A DNA stretch of 26,315 nt, from positions 1-26,315 of the forward strand of contig JAYEHJ010000010.1 of NCBI GenBank assembly GCA_034659435.1, in the 5' to 3' direction. The first letter of the stretch is position 1. Every line of letters starts with the position of its first letter. The notes under the pieces are model-generated. The model worked only from the letters and a program-made list of their open reading frames with translations. It searched no databases and was not told where the DNA came from. Source of the stretch: JAGLYP01 sp034659435 (GTDB lineage Bacteria > Patescibacteriota > Patescibacteriia > Patescibacteriales > UBA12075). Positions 15,267-22,872 of the stretch are shown piece by piece. Both the position numbers and the translations under genes were made by a program.

Positions 15267-16420
15267 AATTTTTTATTTATTTTTTTACCGCCCAAACGAA
15301 TACCCCGCATTAATTGATTATAAAACTCCAAATTATTCAAACTTGCAAGCCGCGCCCCAAGAGGATCCTTAATTTTAAACAAATGATGCAAATAAGCCAA
15401 CGAATATTCCCTCAACTCCGCCAATTCACTATCCGGATTTATCGCCCTAAAATCACACGCAAATTTCGCGTTATTAATATTTATAGTATTATAAAACTTA
15501 TCATTATTATTAAAATCCGAAATCTGACATCCGACATCTGACATCTGAAACAGCCTCCCATGTCTCCCCTCCCGAGTCGGAATAACACAATCAAACATAT
15601 CCCAGCCTAATCCCGCGCACTTGACAATATCCTCGGGCGTGCCAATGCCAAGCGCGAAACGAATTTTATTTTTTGGAATTAAATCAGCTGTAAATTCTAA
15701 AACTTTTTCTAAAAAATTTCCATCTTTATCAACAGGCCTCGCTCCAAATCCATAGCCGTCAAAATCAATTTTGATTAATTCCAGCGCGCATTTTTTGCGC
15801 AAATCCAGTTCGGCTCCACCTTGTATAACTCCGAACAATAAAGGCGCTTCTTCCGCTTTTATTTTTCTTTTTTTAATCTGCCTTAAATACTTTTTTTTGC
15901 ATCGCTTCGCCCACGCTATTGTTCTGTTCACGCTATTTTCTAAATCTTCACGAGAAAATTCATTTGGCGGACAGTCATCCAAACACACCATCATGCCAAC
16001 ACCCAAATCAAACTGAATTTGTATGGATTTTTCCGGAGTTAACTTATGCCAAGAACCGTCTATGGGCGACTTGAATTCAACATGCGTGTCATAAATTTTT
16101 CCCATTTCCTTTAACCGATGAATTAAAGAAAAAACTTGAAAACCTCCGCTATCCGCGAGCAATGGCTTGTCAAAATTCATAAATTTATTAACTCCGCCCG
16201 CTTTTTTAATCAAATCCACGCCAGGCTGCAAACATAAATGATAAGTATTAACAACCATTGCTTCAAGTCCAATTTTTTCTAACTCTTTACTGCAAGTATT
16301 TTTTACAACAGCCCTAGTCGCGTCCGGCATAAAAAACGGAGTTTGAATAACTCCGCGTTTTGTTTTTATCTCGCCGATTCTTAATTTGGTTTTATCTAAT
16401 TTGTGAATAATTTTAAACAT
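15263..16420 (-). CDS. tgt: tRNA-guanine transglycosylase family protein lacking the zinc site
   Basis: Tgt swaps guanine 34 for preQ1 (or a related base) in tRNAs with GUN anticodons. The TIM-barrel core is clear: ADSGGFQVFSL with D90, FGVIQGG, and the nucleophile D277 in FDCVIPTREGRHGRLF. Two features are unusual. The CxCxxC zinc motif reads SELAEL (S331, L333, L336) and the fourth ligand His, in the TIHN motif, is N362, so all four ligands are gone. The base-pocket loop that normally reads GGLAVGE is here DGYGFGA (221-227), losing the Glu that contacts preQ1 in bacterial enzymes. Residues 292-302 (QMSDVGCQISD) come from a short tandem repeat inserted in frame. It is the last gene of a three-gene operon, 12 nt after the surface protein gene. 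Confidence 0.9.
   Translation of the reverse strand: MFKIIHKLDKTKLRIGEIKTKRGVIQTPFFMPDATRAVVKNTCSKELEKIGLEAMVVNTYHLCLQPGVDLIKKAGGVNKFMNFDKPLLADSGGFQVFSLIHRLKEMGKIYDTHVEFKSPIDGSWHKLTPEKSIQIQFDLGVGMMVCLDDCPPNEFSREDLENSVNRTIAWAKRCKKKYLRQIKKRKIKAEEAPLLFGVIQGGAELDLRKKCALELIKIDFDGYGFGARPVDKDGNFLEKVLEFTADLIPKNKIRFALGIGTPEDIVKCAGLGWDMFDCVIPTREGRHGRLFQMSDVGCQISDFNNNDKFYNTININNAKFACDFRAINPDSELAELREYSLAYLHHLFKIKDPLGARLASLNNLEFYNQLMRGIRLGGKKINKKL
15513..15548. repeat. Short tandem repeat inserted in tgt
   Basis: Degenerate copies of an 8-10 nt unit (ATCTGACATC, CGACATCTGA, CATCTGA) run through tgt in frame and encode the segment QMSDVGCQISDF. The segment falls between the nucleophile region and the lost zinc site, in a loop that varies in length in this family. 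Confidence 0.6.
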
Positions 16421-16432
16421 TTTTTAAAAAAT

Positions 16433-18442
16433 CTACTCCACAATCCCATCCCCTTGCGCGATTGAATCGTCTTCCAATTTAGTGGTTTTGGCTTTGGTTG
16501 TTTTGATTAGTTCCGCCTTGGTTTTATCGTCTATTGCCGTAACTTCGGAGCCTGGCAATAAAACCATAATTTTATTTTTATCATCTTCGGACGGCGTTAC
16601 TCTTATGCTGAATTCGCCGCTGGCTTGAAAAACCGTAAGAGGCAAACGTCCGATTTCCCAATGGATCTCTCTTAACTCTTCGTCATATTTTATTTCTCCA
16701 ACAGTTGCCCTGTTTTTAGCTCCCCAAACCACATATTCCGGCAATTTAACTTTAATTATTAAATCTTTTAATTCATGCAAGTTATTGCTTAAAATCCAAT
16801 AAACTTTATAACTGGTAGCCTCGCCTGCTCTTGGCGGATGAGGTCCTGTGCCGACCGGAATATTATCTTCATTAAAATATCTGATTGCCTCGCTTAATTC
16901 CAGATCGCTGTTAATGATATTAATAATAGTATTGCTTAAATTGTCTTCAATTTTCACGGGTTCCTCATCTTCGCCGAATTGGCCTATGCTAAATTGCGCG
17001 TAACTTTTAATTTGATATTCTTGATCATTTCCGGCTGTTGCCGCTTTCATAACTTCCGCTGAAAAATCAATAACACCCTCTTGATTTTGCTCCACAGATG
17101 CTAAAGACGGAATTTCTTCTTTAGTCCATGCTATGGTGTTGCCCCGCTCTTTGCCTTTTGCGTCAAATTGCATAGTAGTCCAGTCCAAAAAATCGCTTTC
17201 CAAAACCGCCATGATTACCACGTTTTTCATTTCCATTTCACCTTTATTTTTATAAACAATTGAATAGTTTAGAATATCGCCGAAATTGACTCCTTTATCT
17301 TCACGGGCGCCGTTTATAATCAAGGTTAAATTTAAATCGCTTTTCATTACTTCAAAATTTAAAATTTCATCTTTAAATTTTGTATAATTTTCATCATTCC
17401 GCGCGTACTCAAAACTAAAACGCAATTCTTCTTTTCCCGTTTCTTTTTCCAAAAATTTAATTCTTATCGGCAGCATCACCTCATCTTGCCCGACTTCGCT
17501 GATTTGCCATACTCCGAGCCTTTCTTGCTTAAAAACAGCTAATTTTTCCATGCCTTCTCCTGTGTAACTTAATATTTCCACATTTTCTTTCGGTTCCAGA
17601 GTCAAACGAAAATTATTTAAAAAATTATTTTCCTTGGCATTGAAATGAAGTATTAGCTCTTCTGTCTCACCTACTAAAACACTGCTAGCAAAATCAAAAT
17701 CAAAATCAATTCCAATATCGTTAATAACCGTATTTATTGAAGCTTCTTTTTTAAATTCCGAAGAAAAATTTTCAGGGCTATAGCTCATCTCCGCGAACAT
17801 AATGCCGGTTTCATCTTTAGCCGCGAGCATCATGCCTTTAATTTTGATGTTGCCTGCTGAATGCGGAGGCAAAAATTCAATTTCCCATACCGCGTTATTT
17901 TCGGCTTTAATTTCGGGATAAGCATCCAATACGCTAAAATATTCCGGATAATTTACTTGAATATGAATATTTTTTATAGCTATATTGCTATTATTTTTAT
18001 AGCGCAAAGTATAAAAATATTCCTCGCCGGCAGCGACTTCTGTCTCGCCTTCAAGAAAAAAATCAACTGCCGTAGCGTCGGTTCCGCTTTGCAAATATAA
18101 ATTATTATATCCGTAATACGCTCCTCCGCCTAAAATCGCGATTGTCAATAAAAAAGAAAAAAACCAAAAAATAAAACCATGGCGCTTTTTCACATCCATT
18201 TTTTTGACATCAACCATTTCTCCGTTGTCATCTTGATATATCTCATTTAAGCTTTCTTCAATTTCTTCGTCAATTTCTTCTTCTAGCGGCTGAGCCGTTT
18301 TCGCTTCTTCATTAATAATTTTATAAAATTCCTCTACTTCTTTTTCGTTTGGAAGCGGACGCTTTGTAAATTCAGCCAGGCTTGATTTTTTTAAATTGAC
18401 TTTTATTTCGCTGTCATTTTTATTTTTTTGTTTTTTTCGCAT
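16433..18442 (-). CDS. Membrane-anchored surface protein with repeated beta-sandwich-like segments
   Basis: The 669-residue protein has an acidic, charged cytoplasmic N-terminus (1-88), one transmembrane helix (about 90-112, FIFWFFSFLLTIAILGGGAYY) and a long extracytoplasmic part. That part contains several segments of the DUF11/CARDB type: FYTLRYKNNSNIAIKNIHIQV, LILHFNAKENNFLNNFRLTL, NYSIVYKNKGEMEMKNVVIM and SYKVYWILSNNLHELKDLII. Each precedes a strand-rich stretch. Such modules usually form Ig-like folds in cell-surface proteins. There is no sortase motif, and the membrane helix is the anchor. It lies 5 nt after an acidic helical protein gene and 12 nt before tgt. Its function is unknown; a structural or adhesive envelope role is inference. 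Confidence 0.75.
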   Translation of the reverse strand: MRKKQKNKNDSEIKVNLKKSSLAEFTKRPLPNEKEVEEFYKIINEEAKTAQPLEEEIDEEIEESLNEIYQDDNGEMVDVKKMDVKKRHGFIFWFFSFLLTIAILGGGAYYGYNNLYLQSGTDATAVDFFLEGETEVAAGEEYFYTLRYKNNSNIAIKNIHIQVNYPEYFSVLDAYPEIKAENNAVWEIEFLPPHSAGNIKIKGMMLAAKDETGIMFAEMSYSPENFSSEFKKEASINTVINDIGIDFDFDFASSVLVGETEELILHFNAKENNFLNNFRLTLEPKENVEILSYTGEGMEKLAVFKQERLGVWQISEVGQDEVMLPIRIKFLEKETGKEELRFSFEYARNDENYTKFKDEILNFEVMKSDLNLTLIINGAREDKGVNFGDILNYSIVYKNKGEMEMKNVVIMAVLESDFLDWTTMQFDAKGKERGNTIAWTKEEIPSLASVEQNQEGVIDFSAEVMKAATAGNDQEYQIKSYAQFSIGQFGEDEEPVKIEDNLSNTIINIINSDLELSEAIRYFNEDNIPVGTGPHPPRAGEATSYKVYWILSNNLHELKDLIIKVKLPEYVVWGAKNRATVGEIKYDEELREIHWEIGRLPLTVFQASGEFSIRVTPSEDDKNKIMVLLPGSEVTAIDDKTKAELIKTTKAKTTKLEDDSIAQGDGIVE

Positions 18443-18447
18443 ATTAT

Positions 18448-18963
18448 TTAATCATTTTTAAAATTTGCGTTAATAATTTCATCGGATTTAATTTTTGCTT
18501 CCTGCTCAATAAAAAACCTGTTAATTCCCGGAATGCCGGCAAACCATTTTTTAATTAAATTCACAATTTTTTTCACTGTGGCTTTTCCTCTTTCAAACAA
18601 ATCATTAATTTCAACAACTGTTTTTTCTCCTTCTTGCTTAAATTTCTTTCGGTTTTCTACCGACATTGCCAAATAAATATTATCCAAGCCTTTTTCCAAT
18701 ATGGATTCTATCTTTTTCATCCGTACTTGCCTGGCTTTTCTTTGCTGTCCCACGGCCACTATTCCTTCCATCTCGCCGCCTTCTCCTTTCTCCTTGCCGG
18801 ACAAATCAACTTCGCGGCTTTCCGCTATTTTTTCAATTACCTCGCCTTCTCTGTTTTCCTTGCTTTCCTGCGTGTATTCATTTTTACCGCCTTGCCTCTC
18901 AACCAAATTATCTAATTTTTCAAACTGTTTTTCTTTTTCAAGATTAATATTGTTATCCGCCAT
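18448..18963 (-). CDS. Acidic helical protein of unknown function
   Basis: This 171-residue protein has no family I can name with confidence. Residues 1-75 are very rich in Glu, Lys and Gln and probably disordered. Residues 80-125 are predicted helix (QVRMKKIESILEKGLDNIYL and KKFKQEGEKTVVEINDLFER). The C-terminal part (130-160) is an amphipathic segment (VKKIVNLIKKWFAGIPGINRF) that could lie on a membrane surface. It starts the operon with the surface protein and tgt, and has a good extended -10 promoter. The close link to the membrane-anchored protein suggests an envelope-associated role, but this is inference. Confidence 0.65.
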   Translation of the reverse strand: MADNNINLEKEKQFEKLDNLVERQGGKNEYTQESKENREGEVIEKIAESREVDLSGKEKGEGGEMEGIVAVGQQRKARQVRMKKIESILEKGLDNIYLAMSVENRKKFKQEGEKTVVEINDLFERGKATVKKIVNLIKKWFAGIPGINRFFIEQEAKIKSDEIINANFKND

Positions 18964-18995
18964 ATTTTTAATTAAATATAATATTTTCTTCTTTT

Positions 18996-19004
18996 ATTAT
19001 AGCA
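18996..19004 (-). promoter_or_regulatory. Extended -10 promoter of the acidic protein-surface protein-tgt operon
   Basis: The minus strand reads TGCTATAAT, a perfect TATAAT with the TGn extension, giving a leader of about 26 nt before the ATG at 18963. A weak -35 (TTTAAT) lies 17 nt upstream. It is divergent from, and about 50 nt away from, the corA promoter. Confidence 0.6.
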
Positions 19005-19050
19005 TAATATAAAAAAATATTAAATAAAATTTCTTAAAAACCAAATTCTG

Positions 19051-19059
19051 TGTTATAAT
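19051..19059 (+). promoter_or_regulatory. Extended -10 promoter of corA
   Basis: The sequence TGTTATAAT is a perfect TATAAT with the TGn extension. The start would be near 19066, about 21 nt before the ATG at 19087. The -35 position (TTCTTA) matches poorly, as expected for an extended -10 promoter. Confidence 0.6.
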
Positions 19060-19086
19060 ATGTATAATTAATATTTGTTTATAAAT

Positions 19087-20061
19087 ATGCCTCAAAAAAA
19101 AATAATCTCTAAAAATATTCAAAAAATAATCATTGACAATCCCGCGACTCCGGGCGGAGAAGTTACTTGGATTAATATAGCAAACGCCAGAAAAGCGGAA
19201 ATTGAATATTTAAGAAAAAAATTTAATTTTAATTTAGCTCATTTGCAAGCATCTTCCTCAAAGGCAACCGCCCAAAGAACGACAATAGAATGCGCCAATG
19301 AATATATTTTTTTAATTCTTCATTTTCCTGTCTTTGAAAACGGCGATGGCAATATTATCAGCGCTGAAATTGAATTTTTTATCGGTGAAAATTATATTGT
19401 TACTCTGCACAACAACAATCTTAAAGCCTTAAACAGATTTTTCAATCTCTGCAAAAAAGACGGAAATTCAACTCTTTCCTACGAATTTGAATCATCGGCT
19501 ATTCTTTTATACGAAATTCTTGATAAATTAATGACTGATTGCAATGCAATTTTAGATAAAAATAGCATAAATATCGCCAATCTTGAACAAGTAATTTTTG
19601 AGCAAAAATCCCGGAAAGCAGTTTCACAAATTCTTTTATTGCGCCGGAACATTATCAATACACGCAAAATCATGCTTAACCATAAAAATACCATTAAAAG
19701 ATTCAGCAAGTTTGAATCAGGCAATATTCCGGAACATAAAATTCGCAAATACTACAATTCCCTGCTGGAAAATTCCAAACGTTTTTGGGAAAATTTGGAA
19801 ATTCAAAAAGAAATGGTGGAAATTCTCAATAAGACCAATGAGTCGCTTTTAAACAACCGCTTGAATGATATTATGAAAACTTTAACGATTTTCTCGGTTA
19901 TTGTCTTTCCGCTCACTTTGTTGGCTGCCATATTCGGCATGAACACAATGAACGGCATGCCTTTTATCAACACCCCTAACGGTTTTTGGATTGTTATGAT
20001 AATGATGATGGTCGGATGTACCGGAATGCTGATTATTTTCGCGAAGAAGAAGTGGTTGTAA
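19087..20061 (+). CDS. corA: CorA-family magnesium transporter
   Basis: CorA is a pentameric inner-membrane channel for Mg2+ (and Co2+). The 324-residue protein has the long cytoplasmic domain with its helix bundle (about 140-265) and two C-terminal membrane helices. The signature follows the first of these: IFGMNTMNGMPF, containing the GMN selectivity motif at the pore mouth. The basic tail AKKKWL closes it. The ATG at 19087 (MPQKKIISK) is chosen over a TTG at 19075, since the extended -10 promoter leaves a natural leader to the ATG. A 25-bp hairpin directly at its stop ends the transcript. Confidence 0.95.
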   Translation: MPQKKIISKNIQKIIIDNPATPGGEVTWINIANARKAEIEYLRKKFNFNLAHLQASSSKATAQRTTIECANEYIFLILHFPVFENGDGNIISAEIEFFIGENYIVTLHNNNLKALNRFFNLCKKDGNSTLSYEFESSAILLYEILDKLMTDCNAILDKNSINIANLEQVIFEQKSRKAVSQILLLRRNIINTRKIMLNHKNTIKRFSKFESGNIPEHKIRKYYNSLLENSKRFWENLEIQKEMVEILNKTNESLLNNRLNDIMKTLTIFSVIVFPLTLLAAIFGMNTMNGMPFINTPNGFWIVMIMMMVGCTGMLIIFAKKKWL

Positions 20062-20112
20062 AATCAGAAACCGTAGGAACGCGCCACGGCGCGTTCCTAC
20101 GGTTTCTGATTT
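20061..20112 (+). terminator. Terminator between corA and dus, containing palindrome copy 3
   Basis: A perfect 25-bp stem (20061-20085 with 20088-20112) begins at the last base of the corA stop codon and is followed by TTTTTTATTT. Its core (20073-20100) is 28 nt, starts GTAGGAACGC and ends GCGTTCCTAC, matching the layout of the palindromes at 2156 and 15239. It lies between convergent genes and can end corA; the minus-strand reading has only a short T-run. Confidence 0.85.
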
Positions 20113-20114
20113 TT

Positions 20115-21068
20115 TTATTTACTCAAAATATTTCTTACATCATCCAAAGAACTAACCTTTACTAATTCTTCTCTCATCTTGCTCGCGCCTGAAAATCCAT
20201 ATATATACCAGCACAAATGCTTGCGTGTCTCTATAATTCCTTTTTCGCCTTTTTGCTTACGTGCTAACTCCGCGTGTTTTATTGCGATTTTAAAAACAGC
20301 GCTTTTTTGCCGCTCAACTGACTGGCCGGTTCTCAGCGCTTTAAAAATCCAAGGTCTGCCAAGCGCGCCGCGGGCTATTCCAAGACCATCTGCCTCAGTT
20401 TCGTTCAAAACGCGCGCGGCATCTTCATAGGAATAAACTCCGCCATTTGCCATAATTATCCCGGGAAAAAAATCTCGCGCTTTTTTCATTACTGCGGTAT
20501 CAATATCCCCGGAAAACATCTGGGACAAGCTTCTTCCATGTATCATAATCGCTTTTACATCCAAATCGGAAATATAATCTAAAAATCTTAATATATCAAC
20601 ATCCCCTGCTTTGGTTCGCGTCTTTATTGATATTGGCAAGTCAGTGCTTTCAACTGTTGCTTTGATTACTTCATAAGATTTTTTTAAATCAGCCATTAAC
20701 GCGGCTCCGGCGCCTTGTTTTCGCACCTTTTTTACCGGACAACCAAAATTTATATCAATTCCGTCCGGCTTAATTTGCTTATGAATTAATTCAACAGCAG
20801 CTTTAAAATGCTCAGGCTCGCTGCCAAAAAGCTGTACCACAAAAGGCCTTTCTTTTTCTTCAAACAGAGCCAATTTTAAAGTTTCTGATAAATTAATATT
20901 TTTTCTTTTTTTAGCATCATAAAAAAGCGCCGTTGCCGACGCCATTTCCGAATACATTATATCCGCGCCGAATTCTTTGCATATCTGCCGAAAAGCTGAG
21001 TCGCTTATTCCTGCTAAAGGCGCTAAAGCGTAAAATGGTTTTTTTAGTTTTTGCCAAAAATTTTTCAT
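20115..21068 (-). CDS. dus: tRNA-dihydrouridine synthase
   Basis: This FMN enzyme reduces specific uridines in tRNA to dihydrouridine. The 317-residue protein has the TIM-barrel start LAPLAGISDSAFRQICKEFG, YSEMASA, VQLFGSEP, and the catalytic motif INFGCPVKKVRKQGAGAALM with C110 as proton donor. It also has SIKTRTKAG and the FMN-phosphate region ANGGVYSYEDA with ARGALGRPWIF. The pattern is closest to DusB, the type common in non-proteobacteria, but the exact target position cannot be set from sequence. Its ATG overlaps the cysS stop by 4 nt (ATGA), so the two are translationally coupled. Confidence 0.94.
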   Translation of the reverse strand: MKNFWQKLKKPFYALAPLAGISDSAFRQICKEFGADIMYSEMASATALFYDAKKRKNINLSETLKLALFEEKERPFVVQLFGSEPEHFKAAVELIHKQIKPDGIDINFGCPVKKVRKQGAGAALMADLKKSYEVIKATVESTDLPISIKTRTKAGDVDILRFLDYISDLDVKAIMIHGRSLSQMFSGDIDTAVMKKARDFFPGIIMANGGVYSYEDAARVLNETEADGLGIARGALGRPWIFKALRTGQSVERQKSAVFKIAIKHAELARKQKGEKGIIETRKHLCWYIYGFSGASKMREELVKVSSLDDVRNILSK

Positions 21069-22465
21069 TTTTTATAAATATTCATTTCGTCTTTGCTATC
21101 TTCCACCGTATAGCCTAATTTTTCAATTTTCTCCCGCAGCTTATCAGACTCTTCCCAATTTTTTTCTATACGCGCTTTTTCTCTTATCTTTATTAATTCC
21201 TTAACTTCCACAGACAATTCTTCTGTCTTGCCGGATTGATCCAAATTCAATCCCAAAATTTTATCAAAATCCAAAATAGCGGCAAATTTCGTTTCATTAG
21301 CTAAATCTGATTTTAAAACTTCCTGCAATATTGCCAAAGCTTTCGGCATATTCAAATCATTATTGATTGCATCTAAAAATTTCTTTTTATATTCACTACT
21401 CTCATCTCTAATCCTTGATTCATAATTCTTAATTCTTAATTCTTTCATCTGGCTAACAAGATGATCAAATCCTCTTTTTGCATTTTTCATCCCATCCTCC
21501 GAATACTCCATCGGCTTGCGATAATGCGTTTGCAAGGCGGCAAAGCGATAAACTAACGGGCTAATTCCTTTATCAATAAAAGTATTTTGCAAAGTCAAAA
21601 AATTCCCCGCGCTTTTTGCCATTTTCTTGCCTCCTTTAATATTTAAAAACGCGCCGTGCATCCAATAATTAAAAAACTGCCTGCCTGTAGCGGCCTCTGA
21701 CTGCGCGATTTCATTGGTATGATGAACATTGATATGATCAATTCCGCCACAATGAATATCAAGTTTTTTTCCAAGCAAAGCCATGCTCATGGCAGAGCAT
21801 TCAATATGCCAGCCCGGAAAACCAATGCCCCATGGGCTGCTCCACTCCATTTGCCTTTTTTGATTCGGCGGCAAAAATTTCCAAAGAGCGAAATCAGTCG
21901 GATTTTTTTTCTCCTCATTTTTCTCAACCCGCGCCCCTTCCCGCAAAGTTTCCAAATCCAAATGCGAAAGCTTGTTATAATCTTTAAATTTAGAAGTGTC
22001 ATAATATATGCCATCGCTTATTCTGTATGTAAAGCCTTTTTTTTCTAAAATTTTTATTAAATCAATCTGCTCCTGAATATATTCAGTAGCTTTGCACCAA
22101 ATATTCGGCTTAATAATATTTAAAGATTTTAAATCCTTTTTAAAAGCCTTGGCATAAAACTCGGCAATTTCCCAAGCGGTCTTTCCCTCGCGCTTAGCCC
22201 CTTTTTCCAGCTTATCCTCGCCCATATCGCCATCGCCGGTTAAATGCCCGACATCGGTAATATTCATAACATGCTTAACTTTATAACCGTTATACTCCAA
22301 AACACGCCTTAAAATATCCTCAAAAATATAGGCGCGCAAATTGCCGATATGCGCGTAATCATAAACAGTAGGTCCGCAAGCATACAAACCAATCTCTGAT
22401 TTATCTATGGGCTTAAATTCTTCCTTTTTTTTAGTTAATGTGTTGTATAAATATAATTTTTGCAT
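21065..22465 (-). CDS. cysS: Cysteinyl-tRNA synthetase
   Basis: This class I synthetase charges tRNA-Cys. The HIGH motif appears as HIGN (39-42) and the KMSKS motif as KMAKS (281-285). The zinc ligands C30, C223 (in GWHIECSAM), H248/H249 and E252 are kept. At 466 residues it has the usual length. Residues 341-352 (KELRIKNYESRI) derive from three tandem AATTCTT units on the plus strand and lie in the linker at the start of the C-terminal helical domain, a variable place. Stop codon TGA overlaps the start of dus, which also shows that TGA is a stop in this genome. The region upstream holds repeats and no clear promoter. Confidence 0.97.
   Translation of the reverse strand: MQKLYLYNTLTKKKEEFKPIDKSEIGLYACGPTVYDYAHIGNLRAYIFEDILRRVLEYNGYKVKHVMNITDVGHLTGDGDMGEDKLEKGAKREGKTAWEIAEFYAKAFKKDLKSLNIIKPNIWCKATEYIQEQIDLIKILEKKGFTYRISDGIYYDTSKFKDYNKLSHLDLETLREGARVEKNEEKKNPTDFALWKFLPPNQKRQMEWSSPWGIGFPGWHIECSAMSMALLGKKLDIHCGGIDHINVHHTNEIAQSEAATGRQFFNYWMHGAFLNIKGGKKMAKSAGNFLTLQNTFIDKGISPLVYRFAALQTHYRKPMEYSEDGMKNAKRGFDHLVSQMKELRIKNYESRIRDESSEYKKKFLDAINNDLNMPKALAILQEVLKSDLANETKFAAILDFDKILGLNLDQSGKTEELSVEVKELIKIREKARIEKNWEESDKLREKIEKLGYTVEDSKDEMNIYKK
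21408..21445. repeat. Heptamer tandem repeat inserted in cysS
   Basis: Three consecutive AATTCTT units (21424-21444) plus degenerate flanks read in frame through cysS as ELRIKNYESRI. The segment is rich in Lys, Arg and Ile and lies in a linker outside the catalytic domain. Confidence 0.6.
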
Positions 22466-22507
22466 AAATATAATTTAATTGACTAGTCAAACAAACCATC
22501 CTCATCC

Positions 22508-22574
22508 TGTCATCTCCGACACTCCCAACCTCGTAGAGGAATTATATTAAATGATCGGAGATCTCGTAAAAAGC
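22508..22574 (-). repeat. Structured repeat, copy B
   Basis: Read on the minus strand it matches copy A (21-87) at 65 of 67 positions, including both stems and the loop with TTTAATATAATT. Homology begins sharply at GCTTTTTACGAG and ends at GATGACA, which suggests a discrete element. It faces copy C. Confidence 0.85.
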
Positions 22575-22694
22575 ATCTAAATATCAATTATTAAATATTC
22601 GTTTATAAAGCTTTAAACTGTATTTATCTTAATTATTTAACAGATATATCGTTTTTTTATATTTAGTGATTATTTTAAATTCTTTTCTTTTAAA

Positions 22695-22753
22695 GAGATT
22701 CCCGATCATTTAATATAATTTCCCTGCGGGGCTAATGTGTGTCGGGAATGACA
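22695..22753 (+). repeat. Structured repeat, copy C (diverged)
   Basis: The outer stem is ATTCCCGA with TCGGGAAT and the inner hairpin is CCC-TGC-GGG. Copies A and B have ATCTCCGA/TCGGAGAT and CCTC-TAC-GAGG. The stem changes are compensatory, while the 5' internal loop TCATTTAATATAATT and the 3' GTGTGTCGG junction are kept. As in copy A, ACAAAAATGA follows. Confidence 0.8.
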
Positions 22754-22872
22754 AAAATGAGGTGAAATTGATTGGCATATTGCGTAAGTGTGCAAGGTCT
22801 CGGTTAATTATAAATTAATTATAAAAATTTAAAAAAATAACAAAGTTTAATATCGCAAACTCAAACTAAAAA

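Larger units (their letters stand above)
22466..22872. other. Gene-free stretch with two structured repeats
   Basis: This 407-nt gap between cysS and cysK contains no credible gene. It holds repeat copy B (22508-22574, minus orientation) and copy C (22695-22753, plus orientation), plus a perfect 12-nt palindrome TTGACTAGTCAA (22479-22490) close to the cysS start. The remaining sequence is AT-rich without a feature I can name. Confidence 0.7.

Noticed and set aside
18634..19012. Three overlapping plus-strand frames of 93-103 codons
   Set aside because: They are opposite the Lys/Glu-rich acidic protein gene, whose composition leaves the other strand free of stops; they share no features of real proteins.
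21065..21068. Recoded TGA (code 25, as in Gracilibacteria)
   Set aside because: cysS ends with TGA in a typical ATGA overlap with dus, and no conserved protein here needs TGA read as glycine.
22479..22490. TTGACTAGTCAA palindrome as the cysS promoter -35
   Set aside because: At 17-nt spacing the -10 would fall on the cysS start codon; it may be an operator-like palindrome but has no support.
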